NCBI RefSeq assembly: GCF_937960835.1 | Contig: NZ_CALGPC010000016.1 | Span: 1 to 64,000, forward strand | Direction: 5' to 3' | Source of the DNA: an uncultured Ferrovibrio sp. | Lineage (GTDB): Bacteria > Pseudomonadota > Alphaproteobacteria > Ferrovibrionales > Ferrovibrionaceae | Length of the DNA stretch: 64,000 nt | Shown: piece by piece, positions 1 through 10,004 of the stretch | Layout of the letters: every line of letters starts with the position of its first letter | Numbering within the stretch: position 1 is the first letter of the stretch | The notes under the pieces: generated by a model | What the model was told of the DNA's origin: nothing | The model's database searches: none | Seen by the model: only the letters and a program-made list of their open reading frames with translations | Translations under genes and position numbers: made by a program

Positions 1-159
1 AGACAAAGCGAAACTTTGCTTCCTTCGTCGCGCTCGTCGCAGGCTTCATCTTGGCCAAATCCGTCCACACGGCCTAGTATATGACTAATGATTCGCAATG
101 CGCGAGGAGGCAAGTAAGCGAACGGCCGCGGCCGGATTTAATGTTTTCGGAGGAAGCTT

Positions 160-1809
160 ATGACCGAGACTCAAACGACCGGGATTCCTGATCCCGAGGG
201 ACCTACGGATATCATCGAGACGGACTATGAGATCGGTCAAGATAATGTCCAGCGGAGAATGGGGGCGATTTCCTTCGACGTTCACAACCCGGTATTTGCA
301 ATCTCCGGGCTGGTAATCGTCGCCTTCGTCATACTCACGCTGGCGATGCAGAACGAGGCGGACGCCTTCTTCACCGGCCTTCGCGACTGGTTGACGGCCA
401 ATCTCGACTGGTTCTTTTTGATTGCTGGCAACATCTTCGTTTTGGTGTGCGTGGCTGTCATCGTCCTTCCCTGGGGCTCGATCCGGATCGGCGGACGGGA
501 GGCGACACCGGACTTCAGCTATTCTGCCTGGTTTGCAATGCTTTTTGCCGCCGGCATGGGCATCGGACTCATGTTCTATGGAGTGGCCGAGCCGATTGGC
601 CACTATGACGCCGCCTTCGGGGGAATTGCTGGAGAAGGCGGCGCCCGCACGGACTGGGCGCCACTTGGCGGTGCGGCAGGCGATAGCGAGGCAGCGCGGC
701 GCCTCGCCATGGCGGCAACGATCTTCCACTGGGGGCTTCACCCCTGGGCGATCTACGGCGTCGTTGCGCTGGGCCTGGCGCTCTTCGCCTACAACAAGGG
801 TCTCCCGCTAACGATGAGGTCGATCTTCTACCCCGTTTTCGGCGAGCGCGTCTGGGGATGGCCGGGGCACGTCATCGACATCCTCGCGGTTTTCGCGACC
901 CTATTCGGACTGGCCACGTCGCTCGGGCTGGGCGCGCAGCAGGCGAACGCGGGACTGAATTTCTTGTTCGGCATGCCGGATACCGACACGTCGAGGGTCC
1001 TGCTGATCATCGGCATCACCGCAATCGCCACGCTTTCGGTCATTGCGGGACTGGACGCTGGCGTACGACGGTTGTCGGAGATCAACATGGTGCTTGCCGC
1101 ACTGCTGTTGCTGTTTGTGATCCTCACCGGCCCGACGCTGACGATCATCAAGGCCTTCTTCCTGAACCTTGGCGCCTATGTCGAACATCTCCCGGCGCTT
1201 GCGAACCCCTTCGGGCGAGAGGATGACAATTTTCGACAGGGCTGGACTGCATTCTACTGGGCCTGGTGGATATCATGGTCGCCGTTCGTCGGCATGTTCA
1301 TTGCCCGGGTCAGCCGCGGCCGGACCGTGCGCGAGTTTATGATTGCCGTCTTGCTCATCCCGTCACTCGTATCGGTGGTATGGATGACGAGCTTCGGAGG
1401 CACCGCTATCAGCCTGATCGGCGAGGGCTTCACCGACATCACCGACTCGGCGCTCGAGCTCAAGCTCTTCGCCATGCTGTCGCATCTGCCGCTGACGGCG
1501 ATCACTTCCTTCGTCGGCATCATTCTGGTGGTGGTATTTTTCTGCACCTCGTCCGACTCCGGCTCGCTGGTGATTGACACGATCACCGCAGGTGGAAAAG
1601 TCGACGCACCGGTGGCGCAGCGGATCTTCTGGGCTGTCTTCGAGGGCCTGGTTGCGATTGCACTGCTGCTGGGTGGTGGCCTTGCAGCGTTGCAGGCAGC
1701 TTCAGTATCAACCGGCCTGCCTTTCGCAATTGTCCTCCTGCTCGGCTGTTACGCTCTGATTCGCGGTCTGATGGCGGAGCCACGCGGCGCAGTGTCCGGA
1801 AGATCCTGA
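160..1809 (+). CDS. BCCT family betaine/carnitine/choline transporter
   Basis: A 549-residue inner-membrane secondary transporter of the BCCT family, which imports quaternary ammonium compounds such as glycine betaine or choline using the sodium or proton gradient. About twelve hydrophobic segments follow a roughly 45-residue polar N-terminus. Family signatures are the glycine-rich stretch GMGIGLMFYGVAEP near residue 130, HWGLHPWAIYGV near 190, and the tryptophan-rich segment WAWWISWSPFVGMF followed by ARVSRGRTVREF near 370-390. The ATG follows an AGGAAG ribosome-binding site. The C-terminus is short, with no long osmosensing tail such as that of BetP, so regulation by such a tail is not expected. 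The gene stands alone, with no choline dehydrogenase or ectoine genes nearby, so the substrate cannot be set from context. Confidence 0.93.
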   Translation: MTETQTTGIPDPEGPTDIIETDYEIGQDNVQRRMGAISFDVHNPVFAISGLVIVAFVILTLAMQNEADAFFTGLRDWLTANLDWFFLIAGNIFVLVCVAVIVLPWGSIRIGGREATPDFSYSAWFAMLFAAGMGIGLMFYGVAEPIGHYDAAFGGIAGEGGARTDWAPLGGAAGDSEAARRLAMAATIFHWGLHPWAIYGVVALGLALFAYNKGLPLTMRSIFYPVFGERVWGWPGHVIDILAVFATLFGLATSLGLGAQQANAGLNFLFGMPDTDTSRVLLIIGITAIATLSVIAGLDAGVRRLSEINMVLAALLLLFVILTGPTLTIIKAFFLNLGAYVEHLPALANPFGREDDNFRQGWTAFYWAWWISWSPFVGMFIARVSRGRTVREFMIAVLLIPSLVSVVWMTSFGGTAISLIGEGFTDITDSALELKLFAMLSHLPLTAITSFVGIILVVVFFCTSSDSGSLVIDTITAGGKVDAPVAQRIFWAVFEGLVAIALLLGGGLAALQAASVSTGLPFAIVLLLGCYALIRGLMAEPRGAVSGRS

Positions 1810-2137
1810 AACGCACCGGTGGGAGGGGCGACGCTGCCCCTTCCAGTAGGGATCATCTGAGGCATTCCACCGGCCTTGTTGCTCAATAAATAGACGAGCC
1901 ATGGGCAGAGCATATGGAGACAGTGTCCGGGTTGCCATAAGCTTCTGCGCCGTGAGGCAGCTTCCGACCCTATTTTTGCGGTTCGATCCTGAGCGGGAAT
2001 TCTGAGTTGCTGACGCTCGCGATCGGCGTGGTTGGTGACGGCGATCCGCTTAGCCTTGTGTGCAATACCCGCTATCCAAACGGGCCGCGTTCCTTTGGCT
2101 TCGAATGTGGTAGACTTGCCCGGCAGGGAGATCGCCT
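1810..2137. other. intergenic stretch, no gene seen
   Basis: 328 bases between the BCCT gene and the HEPN-like gene. Just after the BCCT stop (about 1824-1848) is a GC-rich imperfect hairpin, GGGGC/GCCCC with purine/pyrimidine flanks, but it lacks a run of T, so it is at best a weak terminator. Nothing else is convincing. The second half should hold the promoter of the gene at 2138. Confidence 0.5.
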
Positions 2138-3499
2138 ATGGCGACACTGGAATCGTATGTAGAGGCATTGATCGCAGAACTGACCCGCATTCAAGATCCC
2201 GGAACAGTACCGGGACCGGATAAGGAAGGGTTTTCGTTTCCAGGACAAATTGCCGTTGGGAATGACCGCTTCATAACGACGACGCGGGAGATGGAGCGGC
2301 TGATCGAGCTTTCTTCGCGGGAACTCAAGCGCAGCGATCCGGTCCTAAGCCGCTCTCATACTGATAGTGAATGGAATCGGATAGTGCGGGGTGCCTTCGG
2401 CCCAGCGCTGATGCTGATCGATCTCGATGACGACCGGCAGAAGAATGCCCGCACTGTTCTCGCTGCCGTCCGCGCCGCCGTTAGTGGACCTGTCAAGACA
2501 CACGGCCCTGCTGAGCATGCGTTCGGCTGCACTCTATTTAGCAACTTTGAGGTCGCACCGTTTTCGATTGGTCCAGTGCAGTTTGAGCCACGTCCGGCGT
2601 GGCTTGAACGCAAACTTACCGAAGGTGACGTTAGCAAGACTACCGCGCGGCGCGTCATGCGCGTCTGGTCTGGAGGCAAGCCGCGTAAGCGCAAGACATC
2701 AGTCGATTCCATACGGGAGCAGGATATCCTCGATGCAGTGGGCAAGTGTCCGTATGTGTGTAGTGTCCGTACGGAGGGGCTCGCCTCCGAAGCCGGTCGT
2801 CTTAAAGCGCAGACGGCTGCGCGCCTCGCACTGACAGGAATTGCCCTACGCTGGGCAGTATCGTCCAAAGCACTCGAGGGCTTTCGCCTGTTAGTTGATC
2901 CGTCAGTTCGTCGCCAGCGCTCGCTGGTGTTCATACCGAAGGTCAAAACGCTGTGCGGCGGCAACCTGATGGGCCTGCCGCATGGTCCCAACATTAGTCC
3001 CGGAGACTGGGCGAAAGAGCTAGCCGACTACCGCGATTACTTCGATGTGGTGGGCGAAGCAATCAATTACTACCTTTCGCGTGATGGGAAGGTCGCGCGT
3101 CCCCGGCTCATGAATACATTTGCGCAGTCGCTACTATGGTTCCATGAGGGGTGCCGCGATGAAGTGGAACTGATGGCCGTGGTGAAGTTCTCGGCGTGCC
3201 TTGACGCTCTCGCCAGTGGCGGCAAGTCCAATGGGATCAGAAGCCTGGTCCGAGCGCGCCTCGGCATGCAGGATGAGAATCCGATCCGCAAGGATGGCCC
3301 CACCATGCGCCAAGCGGTAGAAGAGATATACAGCTCGGGCCGCAGCCGCACGATACACGGCACAAACGATAAGATCACCAACGACTGGTCATCTACTCGG
3401 GCGCTTGCAGAACAGTTTGCGCGGTTGTGCCTTTTGATGAGTCTGGACTGGGCAGCCAGCAATCTTACCAGCGACGACCCACTGGCCCTCAAGAGGTGA
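2138..3499 (+). CDS. hypothetical protein with C-terminal HEPN/ApeA-like motif
   Basis: A 453-residue protein that I cannot assign to a characterised family. The last ~130 residues are helical and contain the pattern R402-S-R-T-I-H407, matching the R-x4-6-H motif of HEPN ribonucleases. The surrounding text (EGCRDEVELMAVVKFSACLDAL, then a run ending in SGRSRTIHGT and a closing helix) resembles the ApeA-type HEPN domain found in an anti-phage abortive-infection protein. The first ~300 residues are a mixed region without a motif I recognise; no signal peptide or membrane span. The ATG has a GGGAG site 7 bases upstream. Codon use is more relaxed than in neighbours (more ATA, TTA, TCG, CTA) and GC is visibly lower, suggesting horizontal acquisition. 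The nearest landmark is tRNA-Ser to the right. The role as a defence RNase is inference. Confidence 0.7.
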   Translation: MATLESYVEALIAELTRIQDPGTVPGPDKEGFSFPGQIAVGNDRFITTTREMERLIELSSRELKRSDPVLSRSHTDSEWNRIVRGAFGPALMLIDLDDDRQKNARTVLAAVRAAVSGPVKTHGPAEHAFGCTLFSNFEVAPFSIGPVQFEPRPAWLERKLTEGDVSKTTARRVMRVWSGGKPRKRKTSVDSIREQDILDAVGKCPYVCSVRTEGLASEAGRLKAQTAARLALTGIALRWAVSSKALEGFRLLVDPSVRRQRSLVFIPKVKTLCGGNLMGLPHGPNISPGDWAKELADYRDYFDVVGEAINYYLSRDGKVARPRLMNTFAQSLLWFHEGCRDEVELMAVVKFSACLDALASGGKSNGIRSLVRARLGMQDENPIRKDGPTMRQAVEEIYSSGRSRTIHGTNDKITNDWSSTRALAEQFARLCLLMSLDWAASNLTSDDPLALKR

Positions 3500-3947
3500 A
3501 TGAAAAGGGTATGCTCCTGAGCTGACTTGCCACTTCAACCCCAGTTCCCTCATCGCCGGACGGCCGCTGTCTTAAGTGCCCATACAAACCAGCCGTTCCG
3601 GTTCCCACCCCATTTCCGACGTTATTCTGCAGTGATATTGGCTCGTTGCACTGCGTTGGATTCCGCCCGGAAACGTCCACCTCGGGTGTCTCTGTTCAAA
3701 CTGACTGGTGGCAGCGCCCGTTACAACTTTTGCGTGGTACCAAAACCACAACGCATTGAAACCATAATGAATTTTTAGACAGAACCAAATCGGCCGAGGT
3801 TCGCATGGTTTGAGACGAAAGCCATTCAGAGACTGAAAATCGGGTTTGATTCAGTCTCAGAGGTTCGGTCGAAACCGCTAACCCCCTTTGAAATCAAAAG
3901 GAATTTCGGCGCCCAAATAGGGCTGTTGGAAGTTTGCAATCGGATTG
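3500..3947. other. gene-poor stretch of lower GC left of tRNA-Ser
   Basis: About 450 bases with no convincing gene. Short open frames exist, but none has a good ribosome-binding site or recognisable protein. Base composition is lower in GC than the flanks. It holds one perfect 9-bp inverted repeat (listed separately). The side facing the 3' end of tRNA-Ser is where an element integrated at that tRNA would begin, but I found no second copy of the tRNA end in the window. Confidence 0.5.
3829..3858. repeat. perfect 9-bp inverted repeat in gene-free DNA
   Basis: Arms GAGACTGAA (3829-3837) and TTCAGTCTC (3850-3858) are separated by 12 bases. There is no T run on either side, so a simple intrinsic terminator is unlikely. 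Function unknown; it could be a remnant of a mobile element or a protein-binding site. Confidence 0.5.
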
Positions 3948-4038
3948 TGGCGGAGGGAGTGGGATTCGAACCCACGATACCCTTTTGAGGTATACACACT
4001 TTCCAGGCGTGCGCCTTCGACCACTCGGCCATCCCTCC
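3948..4038 (-). tRNA. tRNA-Ser (anticodon GGA)
   Basis: Read on the minus strand, the gene begins GGAGGGATGGCCGAGTGG, the usual start of a class II serine tRNA, and ends TCCCTCCGCCA with an encoded CCA. The 7-bp acceptor stem GGAGGGA/TCCCTCC is perfect. The T-arm reads GGGTTCGAATCCC. The anticodon arm is CACGC-CTGGAAA-GTGTG, giving anticodon GGA for UCC/UCU serine codons. A variable arm of the size expected for serine lies between anticodon and T arms. The 3' end faces the gene-poor, low-GC stretch to the left, the orientation used by integrases that target tRNA genes. Confidence 0.97.
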
Positions 4039-4135
4039 AGCGCGGGGCGCACTATACCCACGGCTGGCGAATTTGCAATGCGCCCCGGCTTTTGCGTAAA
4101 GTCCTGTCTGGGCGAGTAAATTGCGGGGAGCGGCG

Positions 4136-4459
4136 GTGCTGCTGGGACGCCTTTTCGGATGGCTGCTGATCGCGCTGGCGCTGCTGGCGCTGGGCGGCGA
4201 CGGGTTGCGCTGGCTAGAAAGCGGCGACCTGCAATTCATTGCTCTGGGCGAGGTCTGGCGCCAGTTCGCCCCCGACAGCCTGGAGGCGGTGCAGACCGGA
4301 GTTCAGCGCTCGCTGCTGCCGGTGGTCTGGGATTTCGGCCTTGCCCCGATCCTGGCCCTGCCCGCGGTAGCCGTGCTGGGGCTGCTGGGCCTTCTTTTCC
4401 TCGCGATCTTCCGCAAGCGGGCGCAGAAGAAGCGCCCCCGGTTCGGGGCGCTGTCCTAA
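4136..4459 (+). CDS. small hypothetical membrane protein
   Basis: About 107 residues with two hydrophobic segments, one at the N-terminus (LFGWLLIALALLALGG) and one near the C-terminus (LAPILALPAVAVLGLLGLL), and a basic tail (FRKRAQKKRPR) that should lie in the cytoplasm. I chose GTG 4136 because GGGGAG at 4125-4130 fits as ribosome-binding site; a TTG at 4121 is the alternative. It converges on lepA. No family with known function recognised. Confidence 0.7.
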   Translation: MLLGRLFGWLLIALALLALGGDGLRWLESGDLQFIALGEVWRQFAPDSLEAVQTGVQRSLLPVVWDFGLAPILALPAVAVLGLLGLLFLAIFRKRAQKKRPRFGALS

Positions 4460-4515
4460 GCCTGCTGTCGTAGCCGTTGGGCGTAAGCTTGCGGGCGCAG
4501 GCCCGCCAGCCAGCC

Positions 4516-6321
<1,806 letters not shown>

Positions 6322-6334
6322 GGTCAGCCTAACA

Positions 6335-6802
6335 TCAGCCAAACAAGCGCAGGACATCGGCCTCGGGGCTTTCCTGCGCAGGAATTTTCATGATGCCGGA
6401 TACGCGCAAGCAGGGCGCGCCATCGGCGGTGATCAATGTCTCGGCAAAGCCGAGATTGCGGGTGTTGCGGATCAGCCGGCCCTTGCCTTCCACCCAGCTT
6501 CCCAGCGGCGCCGGGCCGACATAATCGCCGGTCAGGTTCACCGTGGGCAGAAACTTCTTGCCGCCGGCCGCCACCGAGCAGGTAAAGCCCAGCAGCATGT
6601 CGGCAAAGGTCATCAGCATGCCGCCATGGCAGTTCTGCATCGGGTTGCAATGGCGCAGCTCGACGCGGAACCCCATCACAGGCAGGCCGTCGGCCTCATC
6701 CAGCCGCCCCCAGAGCGGTCCGTTCACCGCCATGAAGCCCATGAAGTCGAGCTGCTTGAATCCGGCGGGCACGGCTTTGGCGATGGCGGGGGGCGCGTTC
6801 AT
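6335..6802 (-). CDS. PaaI-family hotdog-fold acyl-CoA thioesterase
   Basis: About 155 residues of a single hotdog domain. The stretch NPMQNCHGGMLMTFADMLLG is the typical thioesterase core: N..G(G/A)-hydrophobic on the central helix, followed by strands such as LPTVNLTGDYVGPAPLGSW. Such enzymes hydrolyse acyl-CoA esters in the cytosol; the substrate is unknown. ATG 6802 is chosen because homologous sequence begins soon after it; an upstream ATG at 6868 would add a proline- and arginine-rich leader of doubtful reality. It lies immediately upstream of lepA on the same strand. Confidence 0.85.
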   Translation of the reverse strand: MNAPPAIAKAVPAGFKQLDFMGFMAVNGPLWGRLDEADGLPVMGFRVELRHCNPMQNCHGGMLMTFADMLLGFTCSVAAGGKKFLPTVNLTGDYVGPAPLGSWVEGKGRLIRNTRNLGFAETLITADGAPCLRVSGIMKIPAQESPEADVLRLFG

Positions 6803-7015
6803 GGGCGGGGGTTGTAGCACCCGCGGACTGCCCCGGCAACGTGGGGTGTCCGGGGCCGGTCCGGCCAATTCCGCAAAACCTTGGCCCGTGCCGTTAACTA
6901 TTTGACGTTACGGAAGGTTTTCCGAATTCGCTTGCCTTTTCGGGTGTCTGTGCTTGGCTTCTGAAGACGCAGAGGCGGCCGCCAGAATGCCGCCCGTTTT
7001 CCTGGAGGAAATGCC

Positions 7016-8185
7016 ATGGACCATCCGGCACATCTGGCGCAGTTCCGGCGCATGCTGGCCTTCATGCAGGGCGAGGGGCGCGAGTTGGCGGCCGAGCCCT
7101 TCCACATGACGCCGGATGTCTACTGGCGGCCGGAGCGTCATGCGCTGGAAATCGAGCGCGTCTTCCGCCGGGCGCCCCTGGTGCTGGGCCATGCTGGGAT
7201 GCTGCCCAGAGCCGGCGACACGCTGGTGATGGATGTGATCGGCCAGCCGCTGCTGCTGGCGCGCGGGCGCGATAATGAGATCCGCGGCTTCCTCAATGTC
7301 TGCCGCCATCGTGGCACGAGGCTGTGCAATGGCGACGAGGTGCAGCGCCGCTCAAGCTTCGTCTGCCGCTACCACAACTGGGTCTATGACCTCGACGGCA
7401 GGCTGAAGCATGTGCCGCTGGAGGCGGAAGGCTTTCCCGGCCTGGATCACGCGGCCTATGGTCTGACGCGGATTCCGCTGGAGGTGCGCGAGGGGGTGAT
7501 CTTCGGCATGGTCGATCCGGATGCAAAGATGGACCTGACCGGCTTCCTCGCCGGGATCGATGCCGACCTGAAAGTCCATGGCTTCGGCGGCATGCATGTC
7601 TATGCCCGCCGCCTGGCGCGGCGCAAAGCCAACTGGAAGCTGATCATGGATGCTTTCCTGGAAAGCTACCATGTCGTGCGGCTGCACCAGGACACCATCG
7701 GCGCGTTCTTCCTGGACAATGCTGCGGTGATGGATCGCGTCGGGCCGCATCAGCGCAGCATGCTGGCGCGGCGCGAGATCAGCGAAGTGGCCGGCCTGCC
7801 GGAATCGGCCTGGGATGGCCGCCAGCATTGCACTTTCGCTTATGCCATCTTTCCCAACACCATCCTGGTGCTCAGTCCCGATTATACCAGCATGCTGACC
7901 ATGTATCCGGCAGCGCCGGACGAGACGCTGTATTGCCACATCATGCTGACGCCGCATGCGCCGCGCGATGCCAAGGAAGACGATCACTGGCGGCGCTCAC
8001 TGGAGCTGATCGAAGGCGGCGTGTTCCAGGCGGAAGACCTATACATCGCCGAGCAGGCGCAGATCGGCATGGCCTCCGGCGCCAACAAGACGATGATCTA
8101 TGGCCGGCTGGAAGCCAGCATCCGCGACTTCCACGAAACCCTGGATCAATGGACGGGCGCAAAGAGCGTGGTCGAGGCGCCTTGA
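7016..8185 (+). CDS. aromatic ring-hydroxylating (Rieske) oxygenase, alpha subunit
   Basis: 389-residue Rieske non-haem iron oxygenase large subunit. The [2Fe-2S] Rieske ligands are C96-x-H98 and C117-x2-H120. The mononuclear iron motif is E216-x2-H219-x4-H224 (ESYHVVRLHQDT), with a distal acidic ligand expected further on. The ATG has a strong GGAGGA site 6 bases upstream. There is no beta subunit, ferredoxin or reductase gene beside it, so it belongs either to the alpha-only type (O- or N-demethylases and carnitine/choline oxygenases are relatives) or uses partners encoded elsewhere. The substrate cannot be inferred. It stands alone between divergent minus-strand operons. Confidence 0.9.
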   Translation: MDHPAHLAQFRRMLAFMQGEGRELAAEPFHMTPDVYWRPERHALEIERVFRRAPLVLGHAGMLPRAGDTLVMDVIGQPLLLARGRDNEIRGFLNVCRHRGTRLCNGDEVQRRSSFVCRYHNWVYDLDGRLKHVPLEAEGFPGLDHAAYGLTRIPLEVREGVIFGMVDPDAKMDLTGFLAGIDADLKVHGFGGMHVYARRLARRKANWKLIMDAFLESYHVVRLHQDTIGAFFLDNAAVMDRVGPHQRSMLARREISEVAGLPESAWDGRQHCTFAYAIFPNTILVLSPDYTSMLTMYPAAPDETLYCHIMLTPHAPRDAKEDDHWRRSLELIEGGVFQAEDLYIAEQAQIGMASGANKTMIYGRLEASIRDFHETLDQWTGAKSVVEAP

Positions 8186-8305
8186 TCAGGCAGGACTGAA
8201 ATCGCCTACCCAACGAAATGGGACGCCAACGGCTTCAAGGCGTCGCGCCTACAAGTGATGCCGGAGAGTGGTCACGCTGAGCAGGCGTAAGTTGACAGGG
8301 CACGC

Positions 8306-9994
8306 CTATTCGCCGCGTTCCCACACGGCCTGTTCGGTGGCGATGTAGTCCACCCGCCCCTCCTGCAACAGCCGGAGCGCATCGGCCGGCGTGTCGATGG
8401 GCACACCGGCGCCGATCTGCAAAGGCAGGCCCATGATGGCCGGCAGGCCCGACAATTCCGCATAGGCGTCCAGGATCGCCGCGAGCAATGGTTCCTGGTC
8501 CGGATCGGCGGCATGCGGCAGACAGAGGAAATCCGGCGCCATCGCCGCCGGCAGACGGCCGCGCCAGATCTTTGCCAATGGCTCGGCGATGCGGGCGGGC
8601 GCAGCCGCAGAGAACGGCGTCTCCAGAAGATCGCTGGCGCGCTGGCGCTGCAGGTAGAGAACTGGCGGCATCATCTCGGGCCGGTCGAGCTGCGCATTGA
8701 CCGCGCCTGCCATGCCCGCTTCGCCGGCGGTGAACAGCACCGAACGCTCGGCATGATCGCGCAAGCCGAATGCCTGCCGCCCGTAGAGTGCCACGACCTT
8801 GCCCGCATTCAGCAAAGCGGCAGCGGCCTGAACGGCGTCCTGGCTGACCAGCCGGCAGCCGGCATTGCCCAGGACCGGATCGATATCCGCGCCGTAATCC
8901 CGGCCGGACGGCGGATCGGGGAAGGGGCGGCGCCGGCGCAGCCATTCCTCCATGCCGTCCCGCGCCTGCAGGAAATGCAACACGCCGCCCAAGGGCAGGG
9001 AGAGATCGCCTGCATCTGGATGCACCGCAAAGCCATCGGGATTCAGGCGTTCAATCAGGCTATGCAACAGGCGCGGATTGGCGAACAGCCCGCCGCCCAG
9101 CACAAGGTTGCGCAGGCCATGGCGTTCCATCAGGCGGCCGATGGCTTCGCCGAAGACATCTTCCAGCATCTTCTGCAAGGAGGCGGCAACGACAGCCGGC
9201 GAATGCCCTTCCGCCAGGCGGCGCAGCCATTTCGCCGCGCCGCCCTCTTTTTCGAAATCGGTGCGGATGCGGCCTTCGCCGTCGATATGGATATGCGCAA
9301 GTAGCGCCTGGGCCAGCATTGGTTCGCCATAGGCGGAGAGCGCAACCAGCGCCGCCATGTCGGGCAGGCCGAGGCCCTCGATCGCCAGGGCAATCAGACG
9401 GCCGACCGGCTCGCCGCCATCCTTTGGCGCGGCATCGTCCTCGCCGAAGAACGAAGCCAGGCGGCCATAGCGCAGGATGCGCGCATCGCAAGCGACGGCA
9501 TCGCCGCCGGCATCGGCGGTGAACAACAGTGCTTCCTGCCAATCGGTCTGGAACAGCGGCAGCAGGCCATAGGCGGTATGCCGGCTGTAGAAGCGCACCG
9601 GAAGATGACGGCCAAGGCCGAGCTCGCCCAGCAAGGTCTCCGTGTCGATCATGGCTTCGGCCGCCTCGCGGCCATGGCGCAGGCATTCCTCGGCAAGATT
9701 TGTGTGCTTGACGCGGCCGATGATCGTCCGCAGACGGCGGCCGAGGCGGCGCGTCAGAGGCAGGGTGTAATAGCGGCTGGGAAACAGGCCATGGGAAAAG
9801 GCGACGCCGCCGATGTCACGGCGCGTGACGCCGGCAATCTCCAGGCATTCGGCAATCGCCTCGACCGGCAGGCGGCCGCCGTCATGCGCAACACCAGTGA
9901 CGCGCGACAACGGCACCGCCGCCAGCGGACGATACTCATCGAACAAGGCGGCGCCGGCATCCTGCCATCCGGAATGGATGCCGAGCACCAGCAT
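8306..9994 (-). CDS. carbamoyltransferase family protein (NodU/CmcH-like), diverged
   Basis: 562 residues from ATG 9994 (MLVLGIHSGWQDAGAALF). The N-terminal ASKHA-type domain opens like the family's LGI.. .HDaSaal stretch and contains TADAGGD. The C-terminal domain contains GKVVALYGRQAFGLRDHAERS, aligned with the usual GKVVG..QGRmEfGPRALGNRS. Two departures are notable: the family's D-H-H-x-x-H-A iron-binding motif reads S-R-H-T-A-Y-G here, and GPRALGNRS is GLRDHAERS. Classical members transfer carbamoyl from carbamoyl phosphate to hydroxyl groups of antibiotics or Nod factors. It starts 10 bases after pheT ends, so it is probably transcribed with the phe operon. Activity is uncertain. Confidence 0.78.
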   Translation of the reverse strand: MLVLGIHSGWQDAGAALFDEYRPLAAVPLSRVTGVAHDGGRLPVEAIAECLEIAGVTRRDIGGVAFSHGLFPSRYYTLPLTRRLGRRLRTIIGRVKHTNLAEECLRHGREAAEAMIDTETLLGELGLGRHLPVRFYSRHTAYGLLPLFQTDWQEALLFTADAGGDAVACDARILRYGRLASFFGEDDAAPKDGGEPVGRLIALAIEGLGLPDMAALVALSAYGEPMLAQALLAHIHIDGEGRIRTDFEKEGGAAKWLRRLAEGHSPAVVAASLQKMLEDVFGEAIGRLMERHGLRNLVLGGGLFANPRLLHSLIERLNPDGFAVHPDAGDLSLPLGGVLHFLQARDGMEEWLRRRRPFPDPPSGRDYGADIDPVLGNAGCRLVSQDAVQAAAALLNAGKVVALYGRQAFGLRDHAERSVLFTAGEAGMAGAVNAQLDRPEMMPPVLYLQRQRASDLLETPFSAAAPARIAEPLAKIWRGRLPAAMAPDFLCLPHAADPDQEPLLAAILDAYAELSGLPAIMGLPLQIGAGVPIDTPADALRLLQEGRVDYIATEQAVWERGE

Positions 9995-10004
9995 GTCGCC
10001 GCCG

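Noticed and set aside
1..49. Possible start of a minus-strand gene (ATG at 49, frame open to the window edge)
   Set aside because: Only 16 codons are visible and there is no good ribosome-binding site, so it cannot be supported.
3527..3778. Short plus-strand frame of 83 codons in the gene-poor stretch
   Set aside because: No ribosome-binding site, no recognisable motif and poor codon pattern.
3500..4038. Attachment-site repeat for an element integrated at tRNA-Ser
   Set aside because: The tRNA 3' end was compared by eye with the DNA to the left; no second copy was seen in the window, and no integrase gene is present.
4491..4506. Short hairpin GCGGGC/GCCCGC between the small membrane protein and lepA
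   Set aside because: Only six pairs and no T tract on either strand; too weak to call a terminator.
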